From Burkholderiales bacterium (GTDB taxonomy: Bacteria; Pseudomonadota; Gammaproteobacteria; Burkholderiales; Burkholderiaceae_E), in the NCBI GenBank assembly GCA_026399875.1, contig JAPLQF010000023.1, positions 62,001 to 126,000 of the forward strand: a stretch of DNA of 64,000 nt, read 5' to 3'. The translations under genes and the position numbers were made by a program. This document shows, in pieces, positions 47,353 through 57,320 of the stretch. The notes under the pieces were generated by a model that was not told the origin of the DNA, made no database searches, and saw only the letters and a list, made by a program, of their open reading frames with translations. How positions within the stretch are numbered: the first letter of the stretch is position 1; the number at the start of each line of letters is the position of its first letter.

Positions 47353-50217
47353 GTGAATCGACCGGTTTCAGGCCTGATCGCTCGCCGAATTTCGTTTCCT
47401 TCCAATGCGATCGCAGCGGCGGTCGTACTGGCGCTTGCCTCGCTTTCCGGGGCTGCGTCGGCGGCAGGCCTGGGCCGGCTGAGTGTGCTGTCCGGCATTG
47501 GCCAGCCCTTGCGCGCCGAGGTTGAAGTCACCGCTCTGTCCAAGGACGAAGGTCAGTCGCTCTCGGCGCGACTTGCTTCTCAGGAAGCGTTTCGCCAGGC
47601 CGGGCTGGAGTTCAATCCGGCACTCTCCGGGCTTCAGTTTGCGATCGAATCAAGAGGCAATCGGACATTTGTTCGAATCACCTCGACCCGACCGATCAAC
47701 GAGCCCTTTGTCGATCTGCTGGTCGAGCTGAACTGGGCGACCGGCAAGCTGCTGCGCGAATACACCTTCCTGCTCGATCCGCCCGAGATGCGCAATGCCC
47801 GCGCTCAAGGTGACACCGTCGCCGGCGCGGATGTCTCACCGCAGGTCAGCGGCGTTGCACGTGCCGCGCCGGCGGCGCCTGTTGCACCGGCATCAGCGGC
47901 AGTACCGGCAGTCCCCGCAGCAACGGCAGCAACGGCAGCAACGGCAGCAACGGCAGCAACGGCAGCAACGGCAGCAACGGCAGCAACGGCAGCAACGGCA
48001 GCAACGGCAGCCGCCGCGCCGCCGCCCTCTCCGGTCGTGCGTGCAGGGGCCGGCCAGCAGCCTGCCTCGCCGGTTGCCTCGCCGGCACAGGTGCTCGCGA
48101 CAACCGACTCTGTCAATGTTCGCCGTGGCGATACCCTCGGCCGGATTGCCGGGTCGATCCGTCCTGAGGGCGTCAGCCTTGATCAGGCGATGGTCGCGAT
48201 TTATCGGGCCAATCCCCAGGCCTTCATCGGCAACATGAATCTGGTCAGGGAGGGGGCGACCCTCGCGATTCCCGACCGCGGCGCCATGGCGGCCATCGAG
48301 CCGGCCGAGGCGGTTCGCGAGCTGCGGATCCAGACCAGCAATTTTGCGAGTTACCGTCAGCGGCTTGCTGGTGCACCGGCACTCATCGATACACCCCGGT
48401 CGGGGCGCAGTGCAGCCGGTTCCGTGGCCGGGCGCGTTGAAGACGGCTCAGGCGCCGCTGCAGGCGGCGATCGTCTGCGTCTGTCGAAGCCGGCGGCAGG
48501 AGGCGCTGCGGCGAGTGGCACGGCCGGATCGGCAGGCGCCGGCAGCGGGGCCGGCGGGCGTACCGCGACGGCAGAAAACAGTGTTGCCCGAGACGCTGCC
48601 ATGAAGGAGGCGACGTCGCGTATCGCCGATCTCGAGAAGAACGTCAGCGATCTGCAAAAACTGCTCGAACTCAAGAACAAATCCCTGTCGGATACCCAGA
48701 AGCAGCTGGACGAAGCCCGGGCGGCCTCCAAGGTTGTCACCGGTCAGGTCACGGCGCCGGTGGTTGTCGAGTCGCCGAAACTTGAAGCGCCCAAGCCCGA
48801 AGCGCCAAAGCTTGAAGCGCCCAAGCCCGAGGTCGCCATGGCCGAGCCGCCGAAGGCTGAGGTCCCTGCGCCAGTGCCTGCAGTTGAGCCCGCCAAGCCT
48901 GAAGCGGCAGAGCCTGCAAAGACTGTGACAAGCGAACCTGTGAAAGCTGAGGCAATTGCCCCCGCCAAGGCGCCTGTGCCTGTGCAGCCAGCGCCGGTTG
49001 CCGAGACCGGGTTTTTCGATGATCTGCTCGACAGTCCTTTCCTGCTGCCCGGTCTTGGTGGCATTGCCGCTGTCGCGGCCGGCTATGGTCTGTATGCGAT
49101 GCGCCGTCGTCGCAAAGTCGAAAAGTTCGAAGACAGTCTCATCGCTGCAGATGCCTTCAGTTCGAACTCGCTCTTCGGCTCCACCGGCGGACAAAGCGTC
49201 GATACCAGCAACAGTGTCTTCAATGCCGGATCCACCGCAGCCGCAGTCGATGTTGCCTCGACAGAGGTCGACCCGATCGCCGAAGCCGACGTCTATATTG
49301 CCTATGGCCGCGAAGCGCAGGCTGAAGACATTCTCAAGGAAGCCCTGCGCCGCCAGCCCGAGCGGCAGGCCATCCGCAAGAAGCTGCTCGAGATCTATTC
49401 CGGACGCCGTGATCTGAAAGCATTCGAGGGCGTCGCAAGCGATATGTACGCCATGACTGCGGGCGCCAACGATGAATGGCCTCAGGTCGTCACGATGGGC
49501 TTGGCAATTGATCCGACCAACCCGCTGTATGGCGGCAGTGCCGATGCCCTGACCCAGGCCTCATTTGAAGGTGCTGAGGCGGCGATGAATAACGAGCTCT
49601 CAGGCAAGGAAATCGAAGCACTTGAAATTGGCGATGTGTCTGTACCCGATTCGCCGCCGTTCACGAACCTGGTCGAGCAGGCCTTCGGTACGCCTGCACA
49701 AGCCGATGCAAGTCTTAAAGGGCTCGATTTCGACCTGAACATCGATACGCAGACTGGTGCTGGCGTGCCGACGGGCAATGCCCCGATCCTGGCCGCGACC
49801 GAGATTGCCGCGGCAAACCTGCCTTCGCTTGACGATCAGTTCGATCTTCCCTCGCTCGACCTGCCCGAGCTTGAGAAAAAGCCGTCTGTCGCATCGCTCG
49901 ATGCCCTCGAGCTCGATCTCGATCTGTCTGATCTCGAAAGCCTGACCCAGCCTGTCACGCTGACTGCCGACTCGGAGACAACTCTGGATCTGTCTGATGC
50001 GGGTTTCGAACTCGAGCCTGAAATGGTGGCCCAGGAAGAGGGCAGCGAATCGGCTGCAGGGCGCTGGCAGGAGATGGCAACCAAACTCGATCTGGCCTCT
50101 GCTTACGAGGAAATCGGCGACAAGGAAGGTGCTCGCGAGTTGCTGCAGGAAGTCATCCAGGGTGGTGATGGCGGCCAGCAGCAAAAGGCGCGTGCCATGC
50201 TGAGCAAGATTGCCTGA
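47353..50217 (+). CDS. fimV: FimV/HubP-type cell-pole protein
   Basis: A 954-residue inner-membrane, periplasmic-cytoplasmic protein that organises the cell pole and type IV pilus or chemotaxis machinery. Order of parts: signal/anchor (VVLALASLSGAASAAG, about 23-38), the FimV N-terminal domain (LSVLSGIGQPLRAEVEV), ten Ala-Ala-Thr repeats (about 189-218), a LysM peptidoglycan-binding domain (about 254-310, VNVRRGDTLGRIAGS), a coiled coil (about 416-460), a Pro/Lys/Glu/Ala-rich stretch with EAPKPEAPKLEAPKPE repeats (about 475-550), one transmembrane segment (about 562-583), and an acidic cytoplasmic tail ending in a TPR-like FimV C-terminal domain (YEEIGDKEGARELL). GTG 47353 with GGGGAAAAG upstream is the start. 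It lies between asd and truA as in other Burkholderiales. Confidence 0.95.
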   Translation: MNRPVSGLIARRISFPSNAIAAAVVLALASLSGAASAAGLGRLSVLSGIGQPLRAEVEVTALSKDEGQSLSARLASQEAFRQAGLEFNPALSGLQFAIESRGNRTFVRITSTRPINEPFVDLLVELNWATGKLLREYTFLLDPPEMRNARAQGDTVAGADVSPQVSGVARAAPAAPVAPASAAVPAVPAATAATAATAATAATAATAATAATAATAATAAAAPPPSPVVRAGAGQQPASPVASPAQVLATTDSVNVRRGDTLGRIAGSIRPEGVSLDQAMVAIYRANPQAFIGNMNLVREGATLAIPDRGAMAAIEPAEAVRELRIQTSNFASYRQRLAGAPALIDTPRSGRSAAGSVAGRVEDGSGAAAGGDRLRLSKPAAGGAAASGTAGSAGAGSGAGGRTATAENSVARDAAMKEATSRIADLEKNVSDLQKLLELKNKSLSDTQKQLDEARAASKVVTGQVTAPVVVESPKLEAPKPEAPKLEAPKPEVAMAEPPKAEVPAPVPAVEPAKPEAAEPAKTVTSEPVKAEAIAPAKAPVPVQPAPVAETGFFDDLLDSPFLLPGLGGIAAVAAGYGLYAMRRRRKVEKFEDSLIAADAFSSNSLFGSTGGQSVDTSNSVFNAGSTAAAVDVASTEVDPIAEADVYIAYGREAQAEDILKEALRRQPERQAIRKKLLEIYSGRRDLKAFEGVASDMYAMTAGANDEWPQVVTMGLAIDPTNPLYGGSADALTQASFEGAEAAMNNELSGKEIEALEIGDVSVPDSPPFTNLVEQAFGTPAQADASLKGLDFDLNIDTQTGAGVPTGNAPILAATEIAAANLPSLDDQFDLPSLDLPELEKKPSVASLDALELDLDLSDLESLTQPVTLTADSETTLDLSDAGFELEPEMVAQEEGSESAAGRWQEMATKLDLASAYEEIGDKEGARELLQEVIQGGDGGQQQKARAMLSKIA
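47917..48006 (+). repeat. Ten 9-bp in-frame repeats in fimV
   Basis: Ten copies of GCAGCAACG encode Ala-Ala-Thr. The copies are identical, so recent expansion by slippage is likely. The unit length keeps the frame, and the tract forms the flexible linker before the LysM domain. Confidence 0.97.
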
Positions 50218-50237
50218 TCGCCGCCCTGATCGCCGCC
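50214..50237 (+). repeat. Perfect 12-bp tandem duplication over the fimV stop
   Basis: CTGATCGCCGCC occurs twice in a row (50214-50225 and 50226-50237). The first copy contains the TGA stop of fimV. Confidence 0.9.
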
Positions 50238-50280
50238 TTCTTCGCGATCGGGTCAGTCTGATGGTCGCGCGCCGACTGCC

Positions 50281-51099
50281 GTGAGGTTGGCGCTCGGTCT
50301 GGCCTACGACGGCGCCGGATTTCCGGGGTGGCAGACGCAACCGGCCGCCAACGCGATCCAGGATCTGCTTGAGGTCTCACTGTCGGCCCTCGCCGGCCAC
50401 CGCGTGTCGGCCATCTGTGCCGGACGTACCGATGCCGGCGTTCATGCGCTGGCACAGGTGGTTCACTTCGATACCGAGGCCTCGCGTCCTCTGACTGCCT
50501 GGGTCAGAGGTGTCAATGCCCGCCTGCCGGAAACCATCGCGGTGCAGTGGGCGCGCGAAGTTCCTGCCGATTTTCATGCGCGATTCGGCGCGCGGGCACG
50601 AACCTATCGTTACCTCATCCGTCGGTCTGCTGTGCCTCATCCTCATTGGCGCGATCGCGCCGGCTGGGTTTTTCGCCCGTTGGCAGTCCCTGCGATGCGT
50701 GAGGCGGCCGCCAACCTGATCGGCAAGCATGATTTCTCGTCCTTCCGTTCCTCGCAGTGTCAGGCGGCAACGCCGATTCGAACCATGTCCGGTATCGACA
50801 TCAGCGAGCGCGGACAGTTCCTTGAAGTCACCCTGACAGCCAACGCCTTCTTGCACCACATGGTGCGAAACATCGTCGGTGCGCTCGTGCACGTGGGCAG
50901 CGGCCGGCAGTCGCCGCAGTGGATGGCCGATCTGCTGATCGCACGCCGAAGTGCCCTGGGTGCGCCGACTTTTTCGCCAGCCGGTCTGTATCTGGCCGGG
51001 GTTGACTATGATCCGTCGATGGGTCTGCCGGGTGGCTCGCTCGATCCGCTGGATCCGCCCGGTATGCTGCCCGAGGTGTCAGGAGGATCGGACTCATGA
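50281..51099 (+). CDS. truA: tRNA pseudouridine(38-40) synthase
   Basis: A 272-residue enzyme that converts uridines 38, 39 and 40 of the tRNA anticodon arm. The catalytic Asp51 lies in CAGRTDAGVHA; NAFLHHMVRNIVGAL (about 185-199) and the start LALGLAYDGAGFPGWQ are typical. GTG 50281 is the start because the nearby ATG at 50261 is out of frame and stops after seven codons. It lies 63 bp after fimV and overlaps the trpF ATG (51096), so truA and the trp genes are translationally coupled. Confidence 0.96.
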   Translation: MRLALGLAYDGAGFPGWQTQPAANAIQDLLEVSLSALAGHRVSAICAGRTDAGVHALAQVVHFDTEASRPLTAWVRGVNARLPETIAVQWAREVPADFHARFGARARTYRYLIRRSAVPHPHWRDRAGWVFRPLAVPAMREAAANLIGKHDFSSFRSSQCQAATPIRTMSGIDISERGQFLEVTLTANAFLHHMVRNIVGALVHVGSGRQSPQWMADLLIARRSALGAPTFSPAGLYLAGVDYDPSMGLPGGSLDPLDPPGMLPEVSGGSDS

Positions 51100-51740
51100 G
51101 AACACGCATCAAATTCTGTGGTCTGGTTCGGGCCGAGGATGTCGATACCGCGGTGGCACTCGGTGTCGACGCGATCGGCTTCGTGTTCTATCCGCCAAGT
51201 CCCAGAGCGCTTGGCATCGATGAGGCGCTCGCCTTGCGCAGACGCCTGCCGTCCTTCGTGTCGGCGGTCGGCCTTTTCGTCAACGAGTCGCCAGACACCG
51301 TGGCGGCCACCGCGAGTCGGGTCGGGCTCGATGTCATCCAGCTGCACGGCGACGAGACGCCGGACCAGGCGCGTGGCCTGTCACTGGCCTGCAGCCTTCC
51401 CTGGTGGAAGGCTATCCGGATGAGGCAGCAGACCGATTTGTTATCATCGGCTGTTGATTTCAAAGACGCCGAGTGCCTGCTGCTGGATTCTTACAGCGAG
51501 GCGTTTGGCGGCAGCGGCAAGGTATTCGACTGGTCCTGGATTCCGGCCGGCCTGCCCTCCCGGATCATTCTTTCGGGCGGGCTCGATTCGGACTCCGTGG
51601 CACCGGCCATTCAACACGTCAAGCCGTTCGCAGTCGATGTTTCGAGCGGGATTCAGGGGCACTCGCCCCGACACAAAGATCCAGCGCTTATGGAGCGATT
51701 CATCGCTTCTGTGCTGTCAGCCGATGCAGGTAGAACATGA
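51096..51740 (+). CDS. trpF: Phosphoribosylanthranilate isomerase
   Basis: A 214-residue TIM barrel that performs the Amadori rearrangement in tryptophan synthesis. [19 protein letters not shown] (about 5-23) with the catalytic Cys, [23 protein letters not shown] and the late [15 protein letters not shown] are the family landmarks. The ATG overlaps the truA stop, and its own stop overlaps the trpB ATG. The remaining trp genes (trpE, G, D, C) are not in this window, which is the normal split in betaproteobacteria. Confidence 0.97.
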   Translation: MRTRIKFCGLVRAEDVDTAVALGVDAIGFVFYPPSPRALGIDEALALRRRLPSFVSAVGLFVNESPDTVAATASRVGLDVIQLHGDETPDQARGLSLACSLPWWKAIRMRQQTDLLSSAVDFKDAECLLLDSYSEAFGGSGKVFDWSWIPAGLPSRIILSGGLDSDSVAPAIQHVKPFAVDVSSGIQGHSPRHKDPALMERFIASVLSADAGRT

Positions 51741-52936
51741 AACCTTATGACCTTCCCGACGCTCGCGGTCACTTCGGCCCTTACGGTGGGACCTTCGTTT
51801 CCGAGACGCTGATGCATGCGCTCGAAGACCTGCGCAAGGCCTATCAGCACTACCGCACCGATCCTGATTTCATCGCCGAGTTCAAGGATGAGCTCAAGCA
51901 TTTCGTCGGACGACCCAGTCCGATCTATCACGCCAAGCGCTGGTCGGATCAGCTCGGCGGTGCACAGATCTACTTCAAGCGCGAAGATCTGAACCATACC
52001 GGCGCGCACAAGGTCAACAACACCATCGGGCAGGCGCTGCTCGCACGACGAATGGGCAAGCCTCGCGTGATTGCCGAGACTGGCGCCGGTCAGCATGGCG
52101 TGGCCACCGCGACGGTGGCGGCCCGATTCGGCATGAAGTGCGTGGTCTACATGGGCATCACCGATGTCGCCCGGCAAGCCCAGAACGTCTATCGCATGAA
52201 GCTGCTGGGCGCCGAAGTGGTGCCGGTCGAATCAGGCAGCAAAACCCTCAAGGACGCACTGAACGAGGCGATGCGTGACTGGGTGACCAATGTCGAAGAC
52301 ACCTTCTACATCATCGGTACGGTCGCCGGTCCGCATCCCTATCCGATGATGGTGCGCGATTTCAATGCGGTGGTCGGTCAGGAGTGTCTGTGGCAGATGC
52401 CCGAGCGCATCGGCCGTCAGCCGGATTATGTGCTGGCCTGTGTCGGTGGCGGCTCGAATGCGATCGGCATCTTCCATCCCTACATTCCCCACGAGTCAGT
52501 GAAGCTGGTTGGTGTCGAGGCGGCAGGCGAGGGCATCGAGACTGGTCGGCATGCGGCATCGCTGTCGGCCGGCACGCCCGGCGTGCTGCATGGCAATCGC
52601 ACCTATCTGCTGCAGGATGCCAATGGCCAGATCATCGATACGCATTCGGTGTCGGCAGGCCTCGACTACCCTGGCGTAGGCCCCGAACATGCCTGGCTCA
52701 AGGACAGCGGAAGAGCCAGCTATGTGGCCATCAATGATGCCGAAACTCTTGAAGCCTTCCATACCTGCTGCCGTATCGAGGGCATCATTCCCGCACTTGA
52801 AACCAGTCACGCGCTGGCCTATGCGGCCAAGCTCGCGCCGACCCTGTCCCGCGACAAGGTCATTCTGGTCAACCTGTCCGGCCGGGGCGACAAGGATATG
52901 CACACTGTTGCCCAGGCCGGTGGCCTGGCGCTCTGA
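51737..52936 (+). CDS. trpB: Tryptophan synthase beta chain
   Basis: A 399-residue PLP enzyme that joins indole and serine to tryptophan. The PLP lysine is Lys92 in [33 protein letters not shown] and the phosphate-binding [10 protein letters not shown] are present. It opens [16 protein letters not shown], the standard N-terminus of TrpB1. The ATG overlaps the trpF stop and trpA begins 12 bp after its end. Together with TrpA it forms the alpha2-beta2 channel complex in the cytoplasm. Confidence 0.98.
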   Translation: MKPYDLPDARGHFGPYGGTFVSETLMHALEDLRKAYQHYRTDPDFIAEFKDELKHFVGRPSPIYHAKRWSDQLGGAQIYFKREDLNHTGAHKVNNTIGQALLARRMGKPRVIAETGAGQHGVATATVAARFGMKCVVYMGITDVARQAQNVYRMKLLGAEVVPVESGSKTLKDALNEAMRDWVTNVEDTFYIIGTVAGPHPYPMMVRDFNAVVGQECLWQMPERIGRQPDYVLACVGGGSNAIGIFHPYIPHESVKLVGVEAAGEGIETGRHAASLSAGTPGVLHGNRTYLLQDANGQIIDTHSVSAGLDYPGVGPEHAWLKDSGRASYVAINDAETLEAFHTCCRIEGIIPALETSHALAYAAKLAPTLSRDKVILVNLSGRGDKDMHTVAQAGGLAL

Positions 52937-52948
52937 GAAGGCTGTCCA

Positions 52949-53773
52949 ATGTCCCGAATCGCTGCCAGGTTCGAAGCGCTCAAAGCCGCTGGACGCAAGG
53001 CGCTGGTGCCTTATTTCACCGCCGGCCATCCGAGCCGCGATCACACCGTTCCCCTGATGCATGCCCTGGCGCGCAACGGCGCCGATGTCATCGAGCTCGG
53101 TATCCCGTTTTCCGACCCGATGGCCGATGGTCCGGTCATCCAGAAATCGAGCGAAGCGGCACTCGCGCTGGGTGTGGGCTTGGGCGATGTGCTTGAGTGG
53201 GTTCGCGAGTTTCGCCGTGACGACGAGGCCACCCCCGTGGTGCTGATGGGGTACATGAACCCGATCGAACGCATGGGTGTTGCGGTGTTTGCCGAACGCG
53301 CTGCGCAGGCTGGCGTCGACGGTGTGCTGGTGGTCGATCAGCCGCCGGAAGAAGCGCAGGCTTTCGTTCCGATGCTGCGCAGTCACGGACTCGATCCGAT
53401 CTTCCTGCTCGCCCCTACCTCCAGCACCGAGCGCATCGCGCAGGTCGGCAAGCTCGCAAGCGGCTATGTCTACTATGTGTCGCTCAAAGGCGTGACCGGT
53501 GCAGGCAACCTCAATGTCGAGGAAGTGCTTGGCGCGCTGCCGGCCATCCGCGCAGCGACCGGGTTGCCGGTGGGGGTGGGTTTTGGTATTCGTGACGGTC
53601 AGACAGCCCGGGCGATCGCTGCCAGAGCCGATGCGGTGGTCATCGGCACCCGGCTGATCCAGGAGATCGAGGCGGCAGGCCCGGCGCACGCGGTTGAGAA
53701 GGCGGGCGCGTTCATACTGTCGATCAGGCAGGCGATGGATGGCATCGAGGCAAATGACGAGGCTCAATCATGA
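52949..53773 (+). CDS. trpA: Tryptophan synthase alpha chain
   Basis: A 274-residue TIM barrel that releases indole from indole-3-glycerol phosphate. Its catalytic residues are in [19 protein letters not shown] (about 49-67, containing Glu and Asp), and the mobile loop reads [23 protein letters not shown] forms the phosphate site. Normal length. ATG 52949 follows AGAAGG. Its stop overlaps the accD start by four bases (ATGA), linking tryptophan and fatty-acid genes. Confidence 0.98.
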   Translation: MSRIAARFEALKAAGRKALVPYFTAGHPSRDHTVPLMHALARNGADVIELGIPFSDPMADGPVIQKSSEAALALGVGLGDVLEWVREFRRDDEATPVVLMGYMNPIERMGVAVFAERAAQAGVDGVLVVDQPPEEAQAFVPMLRSHGLDPIFLLAPTSSTERIAQVGKLASGYVYYVSLKGVTGAGNLNVEEVLGALPAIRAATGLPVGVGFGIRDGQTARAIAARADAVVIGTRLIQEIEAAGPAHAVEKAGAFILSIRQAMDGIEANDEAQS

Positions 53774-54651
53774 GTTGGCTTGAAAAGCTGCTTCCCCCTC
53801 GAATCAAGCGCTCGGTCGGCCGATCGGCAGAAGGGCGCCGCACGGTTCCTGAGGGCGTCTGGCTGAAGTGCCCGAGCTGCGATGAGGTGCTCTATCGCGC
53901 CGATCTGCTGGCCAATCTTTTCGTTTGCCCAAAGTGCGATCACCATATGCGCATCGATGCACGTGCACGCATCGATGCGCTGCTCGATGCCGAAGGGCGA
54001 TACGAGATCGGCCACGATGTGCTGCCGGTCGATGCCTTGAAATTCAAGGACAGTCGCAAGTATCCCGATCGCCTTCAGGAGGCGATGGACGAGACCGGCG
54101 AGACCGACGCTCTGGTTGTCGTCGGCGGCGCGATGCGTTCGTTGCCGGTAGTCGTGGCGGCCTTCGAGTTCGACTTCATGGGCGGTTCGATGGGGGCGGT
54201 CGTCGGCGAGCGATTCGCGCGCGGTGTGCAAACGGCGGTCGAACAGAAAGTGCCCTTCATTTCGGTTGCGGCATCGGGCGGTGCGCGCATGCAGGAGGGC
54301 CTGATGTCGCTGATGCAGATGGCCAAGACCACCGCGGCCCTGACCCATCTGTCCGAAGCGGGTCTGCCGTATATCTCGGTGCTGACCGACCCGACCATGG
54401 GTGGTGTCTCGGCCAGTTTCTGTTTTCTGGGTGATGTCGTGATCGCCGAGCCCAAGGCCTTGATCGGTTTTGCCGGCCCGCGCGTCATCGAACAGACCGT
54501 GCGCAGCAAGCTCCCGGAGGGCTTCCAGCGTGCCGAGTTTCTGCTCGAGAAAGGCGCGGTCGACATGATTGTCCATCGACGTGCCATGCGCGACGAGATT
54601 GCCCAGTTGCTCGCGCTGCTGTTGCGCCAGCCTTCGGAGGCTCTGGCCTGA
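53770..54651 (+). CDS. accD: Acetyl-CoA carboxylase carboxyltransferase beta subunit
   Basis: A 293-residue subunit that, with AccA, transfers carboxyl from biotin to acetyl-CoA, giving malonyl-CoA. A four-cysteine zinc finger (Cys34, Cys37, Cys53, Cys56) precedes the crotonase-like carboxyltransferase core, where [16 protein letters not shown] and [19 protein letters not shown] are characteristic. [17 protein letters not shown] and [12 protein letters not shown] complete the pattern. The start overlaps trpA. folC follows after 26 bp, the common order trpA-accD-folC. Confidence 0.98.
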   Translation: MSWLEKLLPPRIKRSVGRSAEGRRTVPEGVWLKCPSCDEVLYRADLLANLFVCPKCDHHMRIDARARIDALLDAEGRYEIGHDVLPVDALKFKDSRKYPDRLQEAMDETGETDALVVVGGAMRSLPVVVAAFEFDFMGGSMGAVVGERFARGVQTAVEQKVPFISVAASGGARMQEGLMSLMQMAKTTAALTHLSEAGLPYISVLTDPTMGGVSASFCFLGDVVIAEPKALIGFAGPRVIEQTVRSKLPEGFQRAEFLLEKGAVDMIVHRRAMRDEIAQLLALLLRQPSEALA

Positions 54652-54677
54652 GCCCGCAGAAAGACGAGCCTGCAGCC

Positions 54678-55961
54678 ATGCTGGCTGCCTGGCTCGAACG
54701 CATCGAGCGCCTGCATCCGCGTCAGATCGAACTCGGCCTGGAGCGGGTCCGGCTCGTGGCCGAGCGCATGGCGCTGCGCATCGAGGCGATTTCGATCATC
54801 GTCGGCGGCACCAACGGAAAGGGCTCGACCTGCGCCATGCTCGAGTCGATCCTGCTTGCTGCCGGTTACCGTGTGGGCTGCTACACCTCGCCGCATCTGA
54901 TGCACTTCAATGAGCGCGCTCGTATCAACGGCGAAGCGGCGAGCGATGAACAGCTCATCGAGCAGTTCGAAGCGGTCGAGGCGGCTCGCGGCGACTCGTC
55001 GCTGACCTGGTTCGAATTCACAACCCTCGCAATCCTGCGGCTCTTCGAACGTTCGTCGCTCGATGTCCTGGTCCTGGAAGTTGGCATGGGCGGGCGGCTC
55101 GATGCGGTCAACATCGTTGACGCCGACTGTTCGATCGTGACCTGCATTGATATTGATCATGCCGAGTTTCTTGGCGACACCCGTGAGGCGATCGGTTTCG
55201 AGAAGGCGCACATCTATCGTCCCGGTCGTCCCGCGATCTGTACCGATCCGGTGCCGCCGCAATCGCTGATCGACCATGCAAGTTCGATCGGCGCCGATCT
55301 CTGGCGCTTCGGCCAGGATTTCAACTACTCCGGTGATCGCCAGCAATGGTCGTATGGCGGCCGATCTCAGCGGCGTAACAGCCTGGCTTATCCGGCCCTT
55401 CGTGGTGCCAATCAGTTGCTGAATGCGTCGGGTGTGCTGGCTGCCCTGGAGGCCTTGCGCGCCCGACTGCCGGTAAGCGCCCAGGCAATCCGTCAGGGGC
55501 TGGCAAGTGTCGAGTTGCCTGGACGATTTCAGGTGCTTGCCGGGCGGCCTGCGGTGGTCCTCGATGTCGGTCACAACCCGCATGCCGCAGCCCACCTTGC
55601 CGCCAATCTCGACAATATGGGCTTTTTTCCCTACACCTTTGCAGTGTTCGGAATGCTGGCCGACAAGGATATCGACGCCACGATTTCGCATCTCCGCAGC
55701 CGCGTCGACCACTGGCTGTGTGTCGATCTGTCCGGGCCTCGCGGCAGCAGCGCCGCAGACCTCGCCGCCCGCCTCAGGAAGGCCGGCGTTATACCGGGCG
55801 AGGGCGGTGATGCCGAGCGCACGATCAGCTGCTTTGCGTCGCCGCGCGAAGCGTTTGCCGCAGCCCAGGAACGGGCGGGTGAGAATGATAGAATTGTGGT
55901 TTTCGGGTCGTTCCTCACGGTGGCCGATGTGCTGGCTGCGCGTGGTGGGCGTAGCTCCTAG
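54678..55961 (+). CDS. folC: Dihydrofolate synthase / folylpolyglutamate synthase
   Basis: A 427-residue Mur-ligase-like enzyme that adds glutamate to dihydropteroate and folates. The P-loop is VGGTNGKGSTCAML (about 42-55); YTSPHLMHFNERARING and LEVGMGGRLDAVN are the folate-side motifs, and VLDVGHNPHAA starts the C-terminal domain. The ATG at 54678 has only a weak site, and the frame is open for ten codons upstream to a CTG in the accD stop region, so the N-terminus is slightly uncertain. It leads into the SPOR protein gene with a 14-bp gap. Confidence 0.95.
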   Translation: MLAAWLERIERLHPRQIELGLERVRLVAERMALRIEAISIIVGGTNGKGSTCAMLESILLAAGYRVGCYTSPHLMHFNERARINGEAASDEQLIEQFEAVEAARGDSSLTWFEFTTLAILRLFERSSLDVLVLEVGMGGRLDAVNIVDADCSIVTCIDIDHAEFLGDTREAIGFEKAHIYRPGRPAICTDPVPPQSLIDHASSIGADLWRFGQDFNYSGDRQQWSYGGRSQRRNSLAYPALRGANQLLNASGVLAALEALRARLPVSAQAIRQGLASVELPGRFQVLAGRPAVVLDVGHNPHAAAHLAANLDNMGFFPYTFAVFGMLADKDIDATISHLRSRVDHWLCVDLSGPRGSSAADLAARLRKAGVIPGEGGDAERTISCFASPREAFAAAQERAGENDRIVVFGSFLTVADVLAARGGRSS

Positions 55962-55975
55962 GCGGCTCATTCCCC

Positions 55976-56746
55976 ATGGCCAAAGCGCAATCGGTCCGCT
56001 CCAGGACCCGGTCAAGCCAGCGCAACATTGGCGCTGATGAGGCGCCTGTCGATCCGGCGCTGCCTCAAAAGAAGCGGGCACGTCATCGACTGATCGGTGC
56101 GATTGTCTTATGTGTTCTCGCAGCGATTATTGTCCCGATGTTGCTCGAGCCAGAGCCGACGCGACCCTTGGCTGACCTGTCGGTCGTGATTCCGCCCAAG
56201 ACGACGAATCTGCCTTCTCGTGGACCCGAGCCTGGTCCCGACGCCAAGCCGGATGCCACACGTCGCGACCTGAAAGCGCCACATGCCATCTCGGGCGACA
56301 AATCGGCCGAGATGCTCAAGTCCGAGTTGCCCAAGCCTGTCGAGTCTCGCGCGGCCGAGGTCGCGTCGCTCGAATCGGCCCCCGCTGCGAATGCCGCGCA
56401 GGGCGGTGCTCAGGCTGATGCTGAGCGCACAAAACCTGCTGTCGCGGCGGATGTGTCGGCGGCGGTATCGAGTCCGGCGACCGACAGCGGCAAGCAGGCT
56501 GCGGCCAAGCCTGCTGGCAAGTATCTGATCCAGGTCGGCGCCTTCAGCACCGAGTCGGCGGCGACATCAGCACTCGAGCGGATTCAGAGCGCCGGCCTGC
56601 GCGGTTTCACCGAAAGGATCAAGACCGATCGGGGTGAGCGAATTCGTGTGAGGGCCGGGCCTTTCCCGACCCGTGATGCCGCTGACCAGGCCCGTGAAAA
56701 GCTCAAGGCCAGCGGTCTTGAAGCAGCCCTGATCGCACCGTCGTGA
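55976..56746 (+). CDS. SPOR-domain inner-membrane protein (DedD-like)
   Basis: A 256-residue bitopic protein: a basic cytoplasmic start, one transmembrane segment (about 36-55, LIGAIVLCVLAAIIVPMLL), a long Pro/Ala/Glu/Lys-rich periplasmic linker, and a C-terminal SPOR domain (about 180-256, YLIQVGAFSTESAA and IRVRAGPFPTRDAA). SPOR domains bind denuded peptidoglycan at the septum, so it probably acts in cell division like DedD. It lies between folC and cvpA, the same place as dedD in E. coli (folC-dedD-cvpA-purF), which supports that identity. Confidence 0.9.
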   Translation: MAKAQSVRSRTRSSQRNIGADEAPVDPALPQKKRARHRLIGAIVLCVLAAIIVPMLLEPEPTRPLADLSVVIPPKTTNLPSRGPEPGPDAKPDATRRDLKAPHAISGDKSAEMLKSELPKPVESRAAEVASLESAPAANAAQGGAQADAERTKPAVAADVSAAVSSPATDSGKQAAAKPAGKYLIQVGAFSTESAATSALERIQSAGLRGFTERIKTDRGERIRVRAGPFPTRDAADQAREKLKASGLEAALIAPS

Positions 56747-56777
56747 TCAGGGCTGCATGTGAACCGGACCTGTCTTG

Positions 56778-57266
56778 ATGGCCGAACTCGGGTTGACGGC
56801 GTGGGACTGGTTTGTGTTGGCGACGGTGGTCCTGTCGATCGGCCTCGGCTTCATTCGCGGTCTGGTCAGAACCATTTTTGCGCTGGCCGCCTGGGTGGTG
56901 AGTCTGCTGGGTGTGCCGGTAGCCATGCACTGGCTTGTTCCGGTGCTTCCGCCGGAACTGCCTTATGCCCTGCTGGTGGTGGTGATCTTTCTGGCGCTTT
57001 TCATCGGGGTGCGCATGCTCGGTGCATTGGCGTTTCGTGCACTGCGCGGCATCGGCCTTGGCGGCGCCGACCGTCTGCTGGGGGGCGCGCTCGGTGCGGT
57101 CAGGGCGGCGGTCATCATTTTGCTGGTGGCGCTTGCTGCGCAGCTTGGCGGGTATTCGAAGCGGCCCGACTGGCAGCAGGCGCATTGCCGGCCGCTGCTC
57201 GAGTGGCTGGTGCAGTGGGCGGAGCCTTTTCTGCCCGAGCGGTTGAGCGGCGTGCAGCGGACCTGA
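56778..57266 (+). CDS. cvpA: CvpA-family membrane protein
   Basis: A 162-residue inner-membrane protein with four hydrophobic segments; WDWFVLATVVLSIGLGFIRGL at the start and GGADRLLGGALGAVRAAVII in the third segment are the CvpA signature. It is needed for colicin V export in E. coli and more generally for envelope homeostasis. The first ATG at 56778 is used; a TTG lies just before it. No clear ribosome-binding site is seen. It lies 54 bp before purF, its normal partner. Confidence 0.92.
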   Translation: MAELGLTAWDWFVLATVVLSIGLGFIRGLVRTIFALAAWVVSLLGVPVAMHWLVPVLPPELPYALLVVVIFLALFIGVRMLGALAFRALRGIGLGGADRLLGGALGAVRAAVIILLVALAAQLGGYSKRPDWQQAHCRPLLEWLVQWAEPFLPERLSGVQRT

Positions 57267-57320
57267 CAAGGTACATTGCACGAACTGGGTTTCAGTCCTG
57301 CTGATGATCGGAGAAGTTTG

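Noticed and set aside
47805-48116. Possible CRISPR-like or satellite array
   Set aside because: The repeats are contiguous 9-bp units without spacers, keep the fimV frame and encode Ala-Ala-Thr.
51096-53773. Tryptophan attenuator or leader peptide before trpF
   Set aside because: trpF overlaps truA by four bases, leaving no room for a leader; no Trp-rich short frame is seen.
54075-56081. 668-codon open frame on the minus strand over accD and folC
   Set aside because: It is entirely antisense to two clearly conserved genes, has no family motifs, and results from GC-rich codon bias.
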